From NCBI GenBank assembly GCA_903954065.1, contig CAJBME010000311.1, forward strand, positions 1 to 32,369: a stretch of 32,369 nt of DNA. The letters are read 5' to 3'. The notes below the pieces were generated by a model, which did no database searches, was not told where the DNA came from, and worked only from the letters and a program-made list of their open reading frames with translations. Positions within the stretch are counted from its first letter, which is position 1; each line of letters opens with the position of its first letter. The position numbers and the translations under genes were made by a program. Source of the DNA: an uncultured bacterium. Its GTDB lineage: Bacteria > Verrucomicrobiota > Verrucomicrobiia > Verrucomicrobiales > V1-33. Shown piece by piece: positions 10,328 through 18,225 of this stretch.

Positions 10328-12064
10328 GTGACGCACATTTTTTCCAAGCTTTGGGGCAGTGGGATGGCGTGTTTTTTTGCTATGGTGGTAGTGCGGGCCG
10401 AGGTGTTGCCTGATCCGGGGGCGGAGGGATGGAGCAGTGAAGTTTTTGCTGAGGTGGTGGGAGTGGAATTGAAGCGGTTGGGAGAGGATTTGCAGGCGGG
10501 TGGTGGGGGTGGGCTCGGTCTAGCGGCGGGGCTAGTGTCTGACGAGCTGAGACCTGAGCGGATGGAGACGGAGAGGAGGCAGTCTGGTTTTGAGGTCCGG
10601 CGGATGCAGGGGGAGGTGTCGAAGACGACTGTGGGCGGGGCGTGGGGGCGTTTGCGTGGCGCTTTTGCGGCGGGTGGGATTTCCCGGGTGAAGTTTAAAG
10701 TGTTTGAGGTGAAGGAGGAAGAGCGGATAACGCGGCAGTACGCGGGTATTTTTGGAACGGCGGCGGAGGGCGGTTTGCTCGAGATCAATGCGACGTGGCG
10801 CATTCGCTGGCAGGGGTCGGCGGCGGCGCCGGTAGTGGGTGAGGTGTGGCTGGAGGCTCATGAGGAGACGCGGAGGACGGCCCCCTCGCCGCTGTGGGCT
10901 GACGCGACCCATGCCGTGCTTCCCCGTGACGGGGCCGTGCGCCGGCAGTATCTCCGCGGTACCGATGACTGGCGTCAGGAAATTGAGGTCTTTAATCGGA
11001 TGTTCAAATTCGGACATCATGGGCTGGCCATTGGTGACGCGAATGGGGACGGTCGCGATGATGTGTTTTCGCCGCAGAATGGCGGGCTGCCGAACCGGTT
11101 ACTGGTGCAAAATGCCGACGGCACGCTGCGGGATGCGACGGCTGAATCCGGACTTGGGGTTCTGGACGCCACGCAGGGGGCGCTTTTCATTGATCTTGAT
11201 AATGATGGTGATCAAGATCTTGTGGCGTCGATGCCTGCGGGGCTGGTCTTTTTTGAGAATGCGGGGGCTGGACGGTTTACGGCGCGCATTCGTTCCCGGG
11301 TAGCGCAGGCCGGGTACTCGTTGGCGGCGGCTGATTACGACCAGAACGGGTATGCCGACATTTATGTTTGCCGTTATCATGCAGATGCCCGCGAGGGGGC
11401 GCAACTGGCGGTGCCTGTGCCCTATTTTAATGCGGAGAATGGAGGTGGTAATTATCTGGTGAAGAACCTAGGTCCGGCGGCTGACGGCCAGTGGCTTTCA
11501 TTTGTGGACGCGACGGCCGAGAGCGGGCTGGAGGTCAGGAATTCGCGTTTCAGTTTTGCGGCGGTGTGGGATGATTTGGATGATGATGGGGATCAGGACT
11601 TGTATGTGGCCAACGATTTCGGACGCAATGTGTGTTATTTGAACGACTTAGTGCCGTCGGGTCGGGCTCGATTCAGGGAGGTGGCGATGGAGATTGGGTT
11701 AAAGGATGGGGGATTCGGTATGTCGGCGGCGACGGGGGATTTTGATCGAGATGGCCGACGTGATGTGTATGTCGGCAATATGTTTTCCAGTGCCGGCAGC
11801 CGTGTGACGAGACAGCCGCGATTTCGTCTTGGCGACCCGGTGGGGGTGGTGGAGGAATTCCAGTTGATGGCCCGGGGCAATAGTTTGTATTTGGGGGGCG
11901 GTGGGCGCGGCCGGCCGGTATTTCGTGATGCCAGCGTCGAGTCGGGTACGACGATGGGCCGCTGGGCCTGGGGCTCGATGCCGGCGGATGTGGATCATGA
12001 TGGATGGGAGGACCTTGTGGTGGCCAACGGTTATGTGACCGGTCGGCGGCCCGATGATTTGTGA
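10328..12064 (+). CDS. Secreted FG-GAP repeat protein, N-terminal part of a gene interrupted by TGA
   Basis: This is the N-terminal 578 residues of what looks like a single long exported protein. The GTG at 10328 gives a signal peptide (hydrophobic MACFFAMVVV, cleavage near VRA/EV); an earlier GTG at 10232 adds arginine-rich sequence and is unlikely. After about 190 residues of unrecognised sequence come six FG-GAP/VCBS calcium-binding loops of the DxDxDGxxD kind, near residues 236 (GDANGDGRDD), 287 (DLDNDGDQD), 335, 414 (DDLDDDGDQDLYVAN), 470 (GDFDRDGRRDVY) and 551 (DVDHDGWEDLVV). Such loops build beta-propellers. The frame stops at TGA 12062-12064 in the middle of a block that normally runs on (RRPDDL, stop, S-V-V-W-R-Q-V-V). 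The same frame then continues into the next entry. Confidence 0.75.
   Translation: MTHIFSKLWGSGMACFFAMVVVRAEVLPDPGAEGWSSEVFAEVVGVELKRLGEDLQAGGGGGLGLAAGLVSDELRPERMETERRQSGFEVRRMQGEVSKTTVGGAWGRLRGAFAAGGISRVKFKVFEVKEEERITRQYAGIFGTAAEGGLLEINATWRIRWQGSAAAPVVGEVWLEAHEETRRTAPSPLWADATHAVLPRDGAVRRQYLRGTDDWRQEIEVFNRMFKFGHHGLAIGDANGDGRDDVFSPQNGGLPNRLLVQNADGTLRDATAESGLGVLDATQGALFIDLDNDGDQDLVASMPAGLVFFENAGAGRFTARIRSRVAQAGYSLAAADYDQNGYADIYVCRYHADAREGAQLAVPVPYFNAENGGGNYLVKNLGPAADGQWLSFVDATAESGLEVRNSRFSFAAVWDDLDDDGDQDLYVANDFGRNVCYLNDLVPSGRARFREVAMEIGLKDGGFGMSAATGDFDRDGRRDVYVGNMFSSAGSRVTRQPRFRLGDPVGVVEEFQLMARGNSLYLGGGGRGRPVFRDASVESGTTMGRWAWGSMPADVDHDGWEDLVVANGYVTGRRPDDL
12062..12064 (+). other. in-frame TGA that splits one FG-GAP/ASPIC-redoxin-TPR gene
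   Basis: The reading frames before and after this codon are the same frame, so one substitution to a sense codon would join them into a single gene from 10328 to 13837 (1,169 residues). Codons just after the stop (agt gtt gtc tgg cgg cag gtc) continue the typical family sequence WRQVV. This therefore looks like a nonsense codon inside one gene: a recent mutation, a sequencing error, or readthrough. No convincing selenocysteine-type hairpin was seen directly after it, and the site is not a redox position. Confidence 0.7.
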
Positions 12065-12085
12065 AGTGTTGTCTGGCGGCAGGTC

Positions 12086-13837
12086 GTGTCGTCATCGCCT
12101 CTTGATCCAACGCGGATCGCCGAAGTCAAAGACCCGCAGGGGCCGTATCGTCGATCCATTCTCGCGGTCGATGAGCTGATGGAACGCGGGTTTTCCCTCA
12201 GTGGGCATGAGCGAAATGTGTGTTTCCTGAATTTGGGGCGGGGAGACGGTCGATTTGCCACCGCCAGTGCGGTGACGGGATTTGATTTTGACGATGATGC
12301 GCGGGCGGTGGTTCCGGTTGACTGGGATGGGGACGGAGATCTTGATTTGTGGCTGGCCAACCGGACGGCGCCGATGTTGAGGTTTTTGAAGAACACGCAT
12401 TGTGATGGGCGTGTGCTAGGGGAGCCGGCGGACTGGGTGACTTTCCGGCTGGTGGCGACTCGAGGTGTCCGCGATGCGATTGGCGGCCGGGTCACGGTGC
12501 GGCTGGGGGCGGGCGGGCGGATGGTTCGCGTGCTCAAGGCGGGCGAAGGGTTTTTGACCCAAACGGGGAAGTCACTTCATTTTGGATTGGGGGAGGCGGG
12601 GAAGATTCAGAGCGTGGTGGTGCGTTGGCCGGGTCGTGGGGAGGAGAGTTTTTCCGGGGTTGAGGCGGGACGGGAGTATCTTTTGCGGGAGGGGGCGGGT
12701 CGGGCGGTGGTGGTGGAGCGCGCCCAGGAGGGGCGGCTTCCGCCGGTATTGGCTGAAGGGGCGGCTCCGCTTCCGGATGGCGGGCCGGTGAGAGCGGTGG
12801 CGGGTTCGCGTTTTCCGCTTCCGGTGCTGCCATGGGAATCATTTGCCGGGGAGAAACGAACGAGTGGAGGCCGTGGCCAGGGCGTGACATTGATCAACTT
12901 GTGGGCCACCTGGTGTGCGCCGTGCGTTGCGGAACTGAATGAATTTCAGGCATCCGGGGATTTATTGCAGGCTGCTGGCGTCAAGGTGGTGGCGCTTTCG
13001 GTGGACGGCCTGGTCGAAGGAGGTACGAGTACTGACCCGGCGGCGCTGGCGGCGAAGCGGGCATTTTCTTTTGCCACCGGGAGAGCAACTCCCGCGCTGG
13101 TCCGGCGGATTGAACGGGCTCGCGCCCATGCCTGGGGTGTGAAGTGGGCACTGCCGGTTCCGTCCAGCGTGCTGGTGGATGGGGATGGGCGCCTGCTGGT
13201 GCTTTATGCGGGCCGGGTGACCCCAGCTCAAGTGGCCGCTGATGCTCGTTTGGCAGCCACTGCCTCACCGGAGGCCTGGCATGACGCGGCCATGCCTTTT
13301 CCAGGCGCTTGGATTGAGCGGCCCAACCGTCCCATCGCCCTGCCCCTGGCCTTGGATTTGATGAACGAGGGAGCGCTGGATGAGGCGCAGGAGTTTTGTG
13401 GACGCGCCGGAACCGAGCTTTCACGTCACAAAGAATACGCCATTTTGTTGACGTGGATCGGTGAGCGATTGATGGAGCGGGGTTCGACCGCTGGGGCGCT
13501 GCAGGCGTTTGAGTCGGCGCTGGCTGCGGATGCGGATAATGTGGTGGTTCTCAATAATCTGGCTTGGCAGCGGGCGGCGCATCCGGACGCGGCTGTGCGC
13601 GACGCGGCGGCGGCCGTCAGGCTGGCGGAAACGGCCGCAACCCTGTCCACGTACCAGAATGCTTCCGTGCTGGATACTCTAGCCGCCGCCTATGCGGAAG
13701 CGGGCAGATTCACAGAAGCGGTGGCAACCGGTGAGAAGGCGTTGATCCTCGCCACCCAGTCGGCCTCGCCAGAGGTCGTGCAGAGCATCACCAAAGGCTT
13801 GGGTTTTTACCGTCGCGGCCGAGCCTATGGTCGATAA
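12086..13837 (+). CDS. ASPIC/UnbV - thioredoxin-like - TPR protein, C-terminal part of the interrupted gene
   Basis: The frame downstream of the TGA has a GTG at 12086 and 583 residues, but no signal peptide of its own, so it is most likely the second half of the preceding gene. In order it shows a final FG-GAP loop (DWDGDGDLDLWLAN, near residue 77), an ASPIC/UnbV domain (about 132-205, with GRVTVRLGAGG, LHFGLGEAG and VVRWPGRG), and a TlpA/redoxin-type thioredoxin fold (about 250-390). That fold has NLWATWCAPC, with the active-site pair Cys277-Ala-Pro-Cys280. TPR-like helices follow (about 425-560, with LNNLAWQRAAHPD and LDTLAAAYAEAGRFTEA). The redoxin motif predicts periplasmic thiol chemistry if the whole protein is exported. 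If expressed alone from 12086 it would stay in the cytoplasm. Confidence 0.7.
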   Translation: MSSSPLDPTRIAEVKDPQGPYRRSILAVDELMERGFSLSGHERNVCFLNLGRGDGRFATASAVTGFDFDDDARAVVPVDWDGDGDLDLWLANRTAPMLRFLKNTHCDGRVLGEPADWVTFRLVATRGVRDAIGGRVTVRLGAGGRMVRVLKAGEGFLTQTGKSLHFGLGEAGKIQSVVVRWPGRGEESFSGVEAGREYLLREGAGRAVVVERAQEGRLPPVLAEGAAPLPDGGPVRAVAGSRFPLPVLPWESFAGEKRTSGGRGQGVTLINLWATWCAPCVAELNEFQASGDLLQAAGVKVVALSVDGLVEGGTSTDPAALAAKRAFSFATGRATPALVRRIERARAHAWGVKWALPVPSSVLVDGDGRLLVLYAGRVTPAQVAADARLAATASPEAWHDAAMPFPGAWIERPNRPIALPLALDLMNEGALDEAQEFCGRAGTELSRHKEYAILLTWIGERLMERGSTAGALQAFESALAADADNVVVLNNLAWQRAAHPDAAVRDAAAAVRLAETAATLSTYQNASVLDTLAAAYAEAGRFTEAVATGEKALILATQSASPEVVQSITKGLGFYRRGRAYGR

Positions 13838-13843
13838 TCTCAC

Positions 13844-13973
13844 TCGGCGATAGCGGGATAGCCGCCGTCGGGGACATAAAAATCGGATTTTGCTTGTGCA
13901 GACGCATGCGATTCCTTAAAAATGCCCTGATCTATTCAGGCGGATAACGATCGAAAAGGCGAGCTATCGCCGA
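13844..13973. repeat. 11-bp perfect inverted repeat flanking a structured intergenic stretch
   Basis: TCGGCGATAGC (13844-13854) is the exact reverse complement of GCTATCGCCGA (13963-13973). An outer GATAA/TTATC pair (13833-13837 with 13976-13980) extends it imperfectly. Between the arms is a smaller hairpin, CCTGA/TCAGG (13926-13930 with 13936-13940). The right arm is followed by TTTTAT. It could be a long-range RNA fold in the leader of the next gene, a terminator for the preceding one, or a remnant of a small non-coding mobile repeat. Confidence 0.45.
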
Positions 13974-14010
13974 TTTTATCGTGTTCTCTTGGTTATACCC
14001 CCTCTGTATC

Positions 14011-17000
14011 ATGATATTTTCGCGCGTATTTTTATCGCAGAAGCGTGTTTCTCGCTTCATGGCTCTGTGTGCACTCGGTTTGGCCGCCCTGACGATGGGA
14101 CCACTGGCTTGGTCGGCTCCTATGGCGGTGAATAACCATAGTTTTGAGAGTGCGAGCTATACGGGCGCGAATAGTTGGACCAACAATCTTGAGGATACGG
14201 ATGCTAATACCACGATTGAGTGGGTGGGGCGCGATGGCAACAGTAGTGGGCTGGCCTTTATTGAGCGTATTGGAAACTTTGCTTCGCAGGGAGCGGCCCA
14301 CATTGGAGTGGAGTCTGGTTATTATATTTTTCAGAACACAGATGTTCTATGGGCGCCGAATACGCGTTACACGCTGACCGTGGGCGTCGGCAACCGGAAT
14401 ACGGGGTTTACGGTGGCCGGGAACCGGTCGGTGATTGGGTTGACGGACGCCGTACCGGCCTATGCCACGGCCGCTGAGGCGGTGGCGAATGACCCTCAGC
14501 TGTCTCTCTCCCATACAGCCGTCAATGCTAGCACGTGGCCGGTGAGCACCTTTCGCGATCAGACGGTGATTTTTGATACTGGCGACACCGCGCCCGGGGG
14601 CACGGTGGTTCTTTTTGCGGGCAGTGCGGGTGCCAGCCGGGCCCACTTTGATAATTTCCGTCTCGATTTTGTGGAATTGGCTGACCAGGATGGTGATGGG
14701 CTTCCCTCGTCGTGGGAGACGGCCAATGGATTAAATCCCAACAGTGCGGCTGGTGACAATGGTGCGGCCGGTGATCCGGATGGTGATGCGTCGACCAACT
14801 TACAAGAATTCCAGCGATCCACGCTGCCCAAGAACGCGGATACGGATGGTGATGGAGCCAAGGATGGGTGGGAGACGCTGACTGGAATTTTAGTTTCCGG
14901 GACGGACTTGGGGACTGATCCGTTGCGGAGGGATACGGATGGAGACACTTTAGCGGACGGTGCGGAGGCCGGGGCGGCCCAAGCGACAGACCCGAACAAG
15001 GCGGATACCGACGGCGACCAGTTTGAGGATCAGGCTGAGCTTACGGCGGGGACGAATCCCTCGGTGGGCGGTCAAGGCAGTGTGCCCGTGGCTACAGGTG
15101 ATCTGTTGCTGGGCTTGAATTTTGTGGGTGGGCGGGTTGATGGCACTTTGGGGGCTGTACCCAGTGGTCCGGCCGGGGTTGTGCCCCAGTCCAACTGGAA
15201 CAATTTGTCTGATTTGAGCGGGGCTGGTGTGGCGTTGGTGGACGGCGCTAACGTGGCGGCCTTGATGCGTGCGAGCTGGACAGTGGACGACGTTTATACG
15301 ATCGAGACGCCGTCGGCGCCGGTCGATCCGAACAGTGAATTGATGCAGGGTTTTCTGCGGAGTCGTCAGGGGGTATTGACGCAGGTGGTGGTACGCAACA
15401 TTCCATATCCAACCTATGATGTGTATGTGTATGCGGACGGGGACGCGACGAATACGACGGCGACGTATACGGTCAATGGGGTAGCGGTGACCGGAGTGCG
15501 CGACGTAGCCAACTGGCCGGTGGGCACTGGGGGCGGTGTTTTCAAGCAGGTGGCAGGCAATGATGCGGAAGGCAACTATATGGTATTTCGCGGGGTGACC
15601 GGGCCGACAGTGACGCTGACGGCGACTGACACCACGGCGGGTGGGGGCTTCGGTGCTCCGATCAATGCGGTGCAAATCATTCGGGCGACGGGTGATACGG
15701 ATGGCGACGGCATGCCTGACATCTGGGAAGAGAGCAACGGGCTCAACAAAAATCTGAATGATGCCGCCTTGGATGGTGATGCGGATGCTTCTACCAATCT
15801 GCAGGAGTACCAGCGGGGGACTGATCCGCGCATGGCCGACACGGACGGCGACGGCGTGCGGGACGGTTCTGAGACGAAAACTGGCACCTTTGTGAGCGGC
15901 ACCAATACGGGATCAGATCCGTTGAAGGCGGACACCGACGCCGATGGATTGTCCGATGGAGTGGAAGACGGAGCTGGCACCTTTGTGGATGCGAGCCGTA
16001 CGGGTTCGAATCCGAACCGGTCTGACACTGATGGTGACGGCTTTCCTGACGGCGAGGAAGTGACATTTGGCACCAGTCCGGTTTCGGCGGCAAGCCAGCC
16101 GGTCTTTCCGGCTCCGACGGGTTATTGGTCATTTAACGATCGTGGTGAGACGTTCACGGCGGACCTGTCGGGTGCGGGGCATGCGGGTTTCCTGCAGGGT
16201 GGGGTCACCTATGTGGCGGGCCACAGCGGTCAGGCCTCCGATTTTGCGGTGCAGCTGAATGGATCGAACGCGGCCGTGACGACGGCGGTACCCTTGTTGG
16301 ATGGCAAAGATGCCTATACCATGACGGGGTGGGTGAATTTTACGGCGACCCAGAGGGACCGCACCGGATTTTTTGGGCTGAATGATGCCATTGAATTCGG
16401 GATGAATACGGCCACCTCGATTGAATTGTGGAGTCCGACGGGTGGTGCCATTCAGACGCCTTTTGGACCTTCCAGTAATGGTTGGCGTCACATTGCGGTG
16501 GTGGCCGACGCCACTGGGCGCCGGATTTATATTGATGGCTTGCTGGTGGCGAGCGGACCTGTCGGCACGCCGACCGCCAGTCCGGGGTTTAATTTTAACA
16601 TGGGGGGTGGTGGCGTGCAGGATGCGGCGGGCAATTTCCTCAATGGATTGCTGGATGATGTCGCGGTGTGGGATCAGGCCCTGCCTGCCTCGATTATTCC
16701 TCGTCTGGCGGCCCGCACACTGACGCCGCTGGGCGGCGGGGTGGCGCTGGATACCGACCGGGACGGGATGCCTGACGTCTGGGAGGACGCCAACGGCTTT
16801 GACAAGAATCTCAATGATTCCGCACTCGATGCTGACAGCGATGGTTTGACCAATCTGCAGGAATATCAAAATTCGACCAACCCTCGGGCTGCGGATTCGG
16901 ATGGCGATACGATTCGTGATGGGGCGGAGACAAATACGGGGGTGTTTGTCAGCGGATCCAATACTGGAACCAATCCCCTCAAGACTGATACGGATAACGA

Positions 17001-18042
17001 TGGCCTGGCCGACGGGGTGGAAAACGGAACCGGCGCCTTTGTGGATGAGACGAGCACTGGTTCGAACCCGAATCGCCTCGATACGGATAGCGACGGCTTT
17101 CCTGACGGGGAGGAAGTTTTGTTTAAGAGCAACCCGGTAGTGGCTTCGAGTCGGCCTGTTTTCCCGGCGCCGGCGGGTTATTGGTCTTTTGATGATCAGG
17201 GGTCATCGGTGACGGCTGATCTTTCCGGCTCCGGTCATGATGGTACCCTCCAGGGTGGCGTTGTGTATGGTCCTGGTCACAGCGGGCGGGCGGGTGATTT
17301 TGCGGTGCAGCTTAACGGCACGGATGCGGCAGTCACGACGGCTGTGCCGCTGCTTGATGGCCTCGATGGATTTACCCTCGCGGGCTGGGTGAACTTCACC
17401 GAGCCGCAGGCCCCGCGGACTGGGTTTTTCGGCCAGAATGATGTGGTGGAATTCGGGATGAATGCGGCCAACTCGATTGAGCTTTGGACTCCGACTGGGG
17501 GGGCAATTCAGACACCATTTGGTCCATCCAGCAATGGTTGGCGCCATATCACAGTCATTGCCGATGCCGTGAGCCGCCGGCTTTTTGTCGATGGAGTGCT
17601 GGTGGCCAGTGGAGTCGCCGGTACGCCGACCTCGACTGCGGCCTTCAACTTTAACATGGGGGGCGCCGGTATTCAGGATGGCGTCGGCAACTTCTTGAAC
17701 GGCCAGCTTGATGATGTCGCGGTGTGGACGGAAGCGATTCCCACCACCTTCATTTCTCAGCTGGCGGCTGGGACCCTCACACCGGCGGGAGGAGGCGGGA
17801 CGGATACGTCGTTTGCGATTACCAATGTCGTGTTCAACAAGGCGACCCAGCAGGTCGTCCTCACTTTCCCTACGGTGGTGGGTGCGCGTTATGCCGTCTT
17901 CGAGCGTGATGGTGCTGGTGTGGCCGGTGCGTGGGCGGAAGTGACGTCGTTTGTGGCCACCGGTGAAACGGGTACCCATACCTCGACGATTCCCGCCAGC
18001 GTGACGACACGACTCTTCCGTGTCAGTCGAGTGGCGAATTGA
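14011..18042 (+). CDS. Giant secreted TSP3-repeat / LamG-domain protein
   Basis: This is a predicted extracellular protein of 1,343 residues. The ATG at 14011 gives MIFSRVFLSQKRVSRF followed by a hydrophobic core (ALCALGLAALTMGPLAWSA), a classic signal peptide; a GTG at 13981 would only lengthen its N-terminus. After a jelly-roll-like N-terminal domain (to about 220) come calcium-binding thrombospondin type 3 repeats (DQDGDGLPSSWE and similar, 223-355) and a second beta-rich domain (about 360-560). Two consecutive copies of a 352-residue unit follow, each with TSP3 repeats and a concanavalin-like LamG domain (GYWSFND... to LDDVAVW). A 75-residue end domain (FAITNVVFNKATQQVVLTF to RLFRVSRVAN) closes it. 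LamG domains usually bind glycans; the real ligand is unknown. No exosortase tail is present, so it is probably released or held non-covalently. Confidence 0.85.
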   Translation: MIFSRVFLSQKRVSRFMALCALGLAALTMGPLAWSAPMAVNNHSFESASYTGANSWTNNLEDTDANTTIEWVGRDGNSSGLAFIERIGNFASQGAAHIGVESGYYIFQNTDVLWAPNTRYTLTVGVGNRNTGFTVAGNRSVIGLTDAVPAYATAAEAVANDPQLSLSHTAVNASTWPVSTFRDQTVIFDTGDTAPGGTVVLFAGSAGASRAHFDNFRLDFVELADQDGDGLPSSWETANGLNPNSAAGDNGAAGDPDGDASTNLQEFQRSTLPKNADTDGDGAKDGWETLTGILVSGTDLGTDPLRRDTDGDTLADGAEAGAAQATDPNKADTDGDQFEDQAELTAGTNPSVGGQGSVPVATGDLLLGLNFVGGRVDGTLGAVPSGPAGVVPQSNWNNLSDLSGAGVALVDGANVAALMRASWTVDDVYTIETPSAPVDPNSELMQGFLRSRQGVLTQVVVRNIPYPTYDVYVYADGDATNTTATYTVNGVAVTGVRDVANWPVGTGGGVFKQVAGNDAEGNYMVFRGVTGPTVTLTATDTTAGGGFGAPINAVQIIRATGDTDGDGMPDIWEESNGLNKNLNDAALDGDADASTNLQEYQRGTDPRMADTDGDGVRDGSETKTGTFVSGTNTGSDPLKADTDADGLSDGVEDGAGTFVDASRTGSNPNRSDTDGDGFPDGEEVTFGTSPVSAASQPVFPAPTGYWSFNDRGETFTADLSGAGHAGFLQGGVTYVAGHSGQASDFAVQLNGSNAAVTTAVPLLDGKDAYTMTGWVNFTATQRDRTGFFGLNDAIEFGMNTATSIELWSPTGGAIQTPFGPSSNGWRHIAVVADATGRRIYIDGLLVASGPVGTPTASPGFNFNMGGGGVQDAAGNFLNGLLDDVAVWDQALPASIIPRLAARTLTPLGGGVALDTDRDGMPDVWEDANGFDKNLNDSALDADSDGLTNLQEYQNSTNPRAADSDGDTIRDGAETNTGVFVSGSNTGTNPLKTDTDNDGLADGVENGTGAFVDETSTGSNPNRLDTDSDGFPDGEEVLFKSNPVVASSRPVFPAPAGYWSFDDQGSSVTADLSGSGHDGTLQGGVVYGPGHSGRAGDFAVQLNGTDAAVTTAVPLLDGLDGFTLAGWVNFTEPQAPRTGFFGQNDVVEFGMNAANSIELWTPTGGAIQTPFGPSSNGWRHITVIADAVSRRLFVDGVLVASGVAGTPTSTAAFNFNMGGAGIQDGVGNFLNGQLDDVAVWTEAIPTTFISQLAAGTLTPAGGGGTDTSFAITNVVFNKATQQVVLTFPTVVGARYAVFERDGAGVAGAWAEVTSFVATGETGTHTSTIPASVTTRLFRVSRVAN
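15694..17800 (+). repeat. internal tandem duplication of a 1,056-bp TSP3-LamG coding unit
   Basis: Copy A runs from the DTDGDGMPD codons at 15694 to 16749. Copy B runs from the DTDRDGMPD codons at 16750 to about 17800. Both units include the same order of blocks: WE(E/D)xNG, NLQEYQ, TDPRxAD or TNPRxAD, FVSG, SNPNR, FPDGEE, GYWSF, GGAIQTPFGPSSNGWRH, FNFNMGG and LTPxGGG. Some blocks are identical between copies, which points to a fairly recent or homogenised duplication. Confidence 0.9.
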
Positions 18043-18060
18043 TACCTCATCTATTCGCTT

Positions 18061-18081
18061 CATTGGGTCCATTGGGTCCAT
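18061..18081. repeat. short tandem repeat, 9-bp unit
   Basis: CATTGGGTC occurs twice head to tail followed by CAT, in the 183-base gap between the TSP3/LamG gene and the CNNM gene. It is a minor low-complexity element with no evident role. No terminator was recognised in this gap. Confidence 0.6.
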
Positions 18082-18225
18082 TTGCGGCTGCCGGTCGGCG
18101 CGATCCCTGTGTGCCGGCCCGAAGGGTTGGTGTGCGAATGATGTACAGATGATCTGTAAGGGAGGCGGGGTGGAAGAACCCGCTTGTTTCCCTGCCGCTC
18201 TGGGACATGATAATATCTCTCTAAA

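Noticed and set aside
9823..10803. 326-codon minus-strand frame across the uxaC end and FG-GAP gene start
   Set aside because: It overlaps two real genes in antisense and has low-complexity Pro/Ser/Arg composition.
12062..12110. Selenocysteine insertion at the TGA
   Set aside because: No convincing SECIS-like hairpin follows, only a 3-bp CTG/CAG pairing, and the position is in a propeller-linker region, not a redox site.
13838..14010. Cyclic-di-GMP (GEMM) or other known riboswitch
   Set aside because: The stretch has inverted repeats, but the conserved core bases of riboswitch classes I know were not found.
14680..17150. CRISPR-like repeats
   Set aside because: The repeated GATxxxGATGGxGA patterns are codons for DxDxDG calcium loops inside a coding frame, with no regular spacers.
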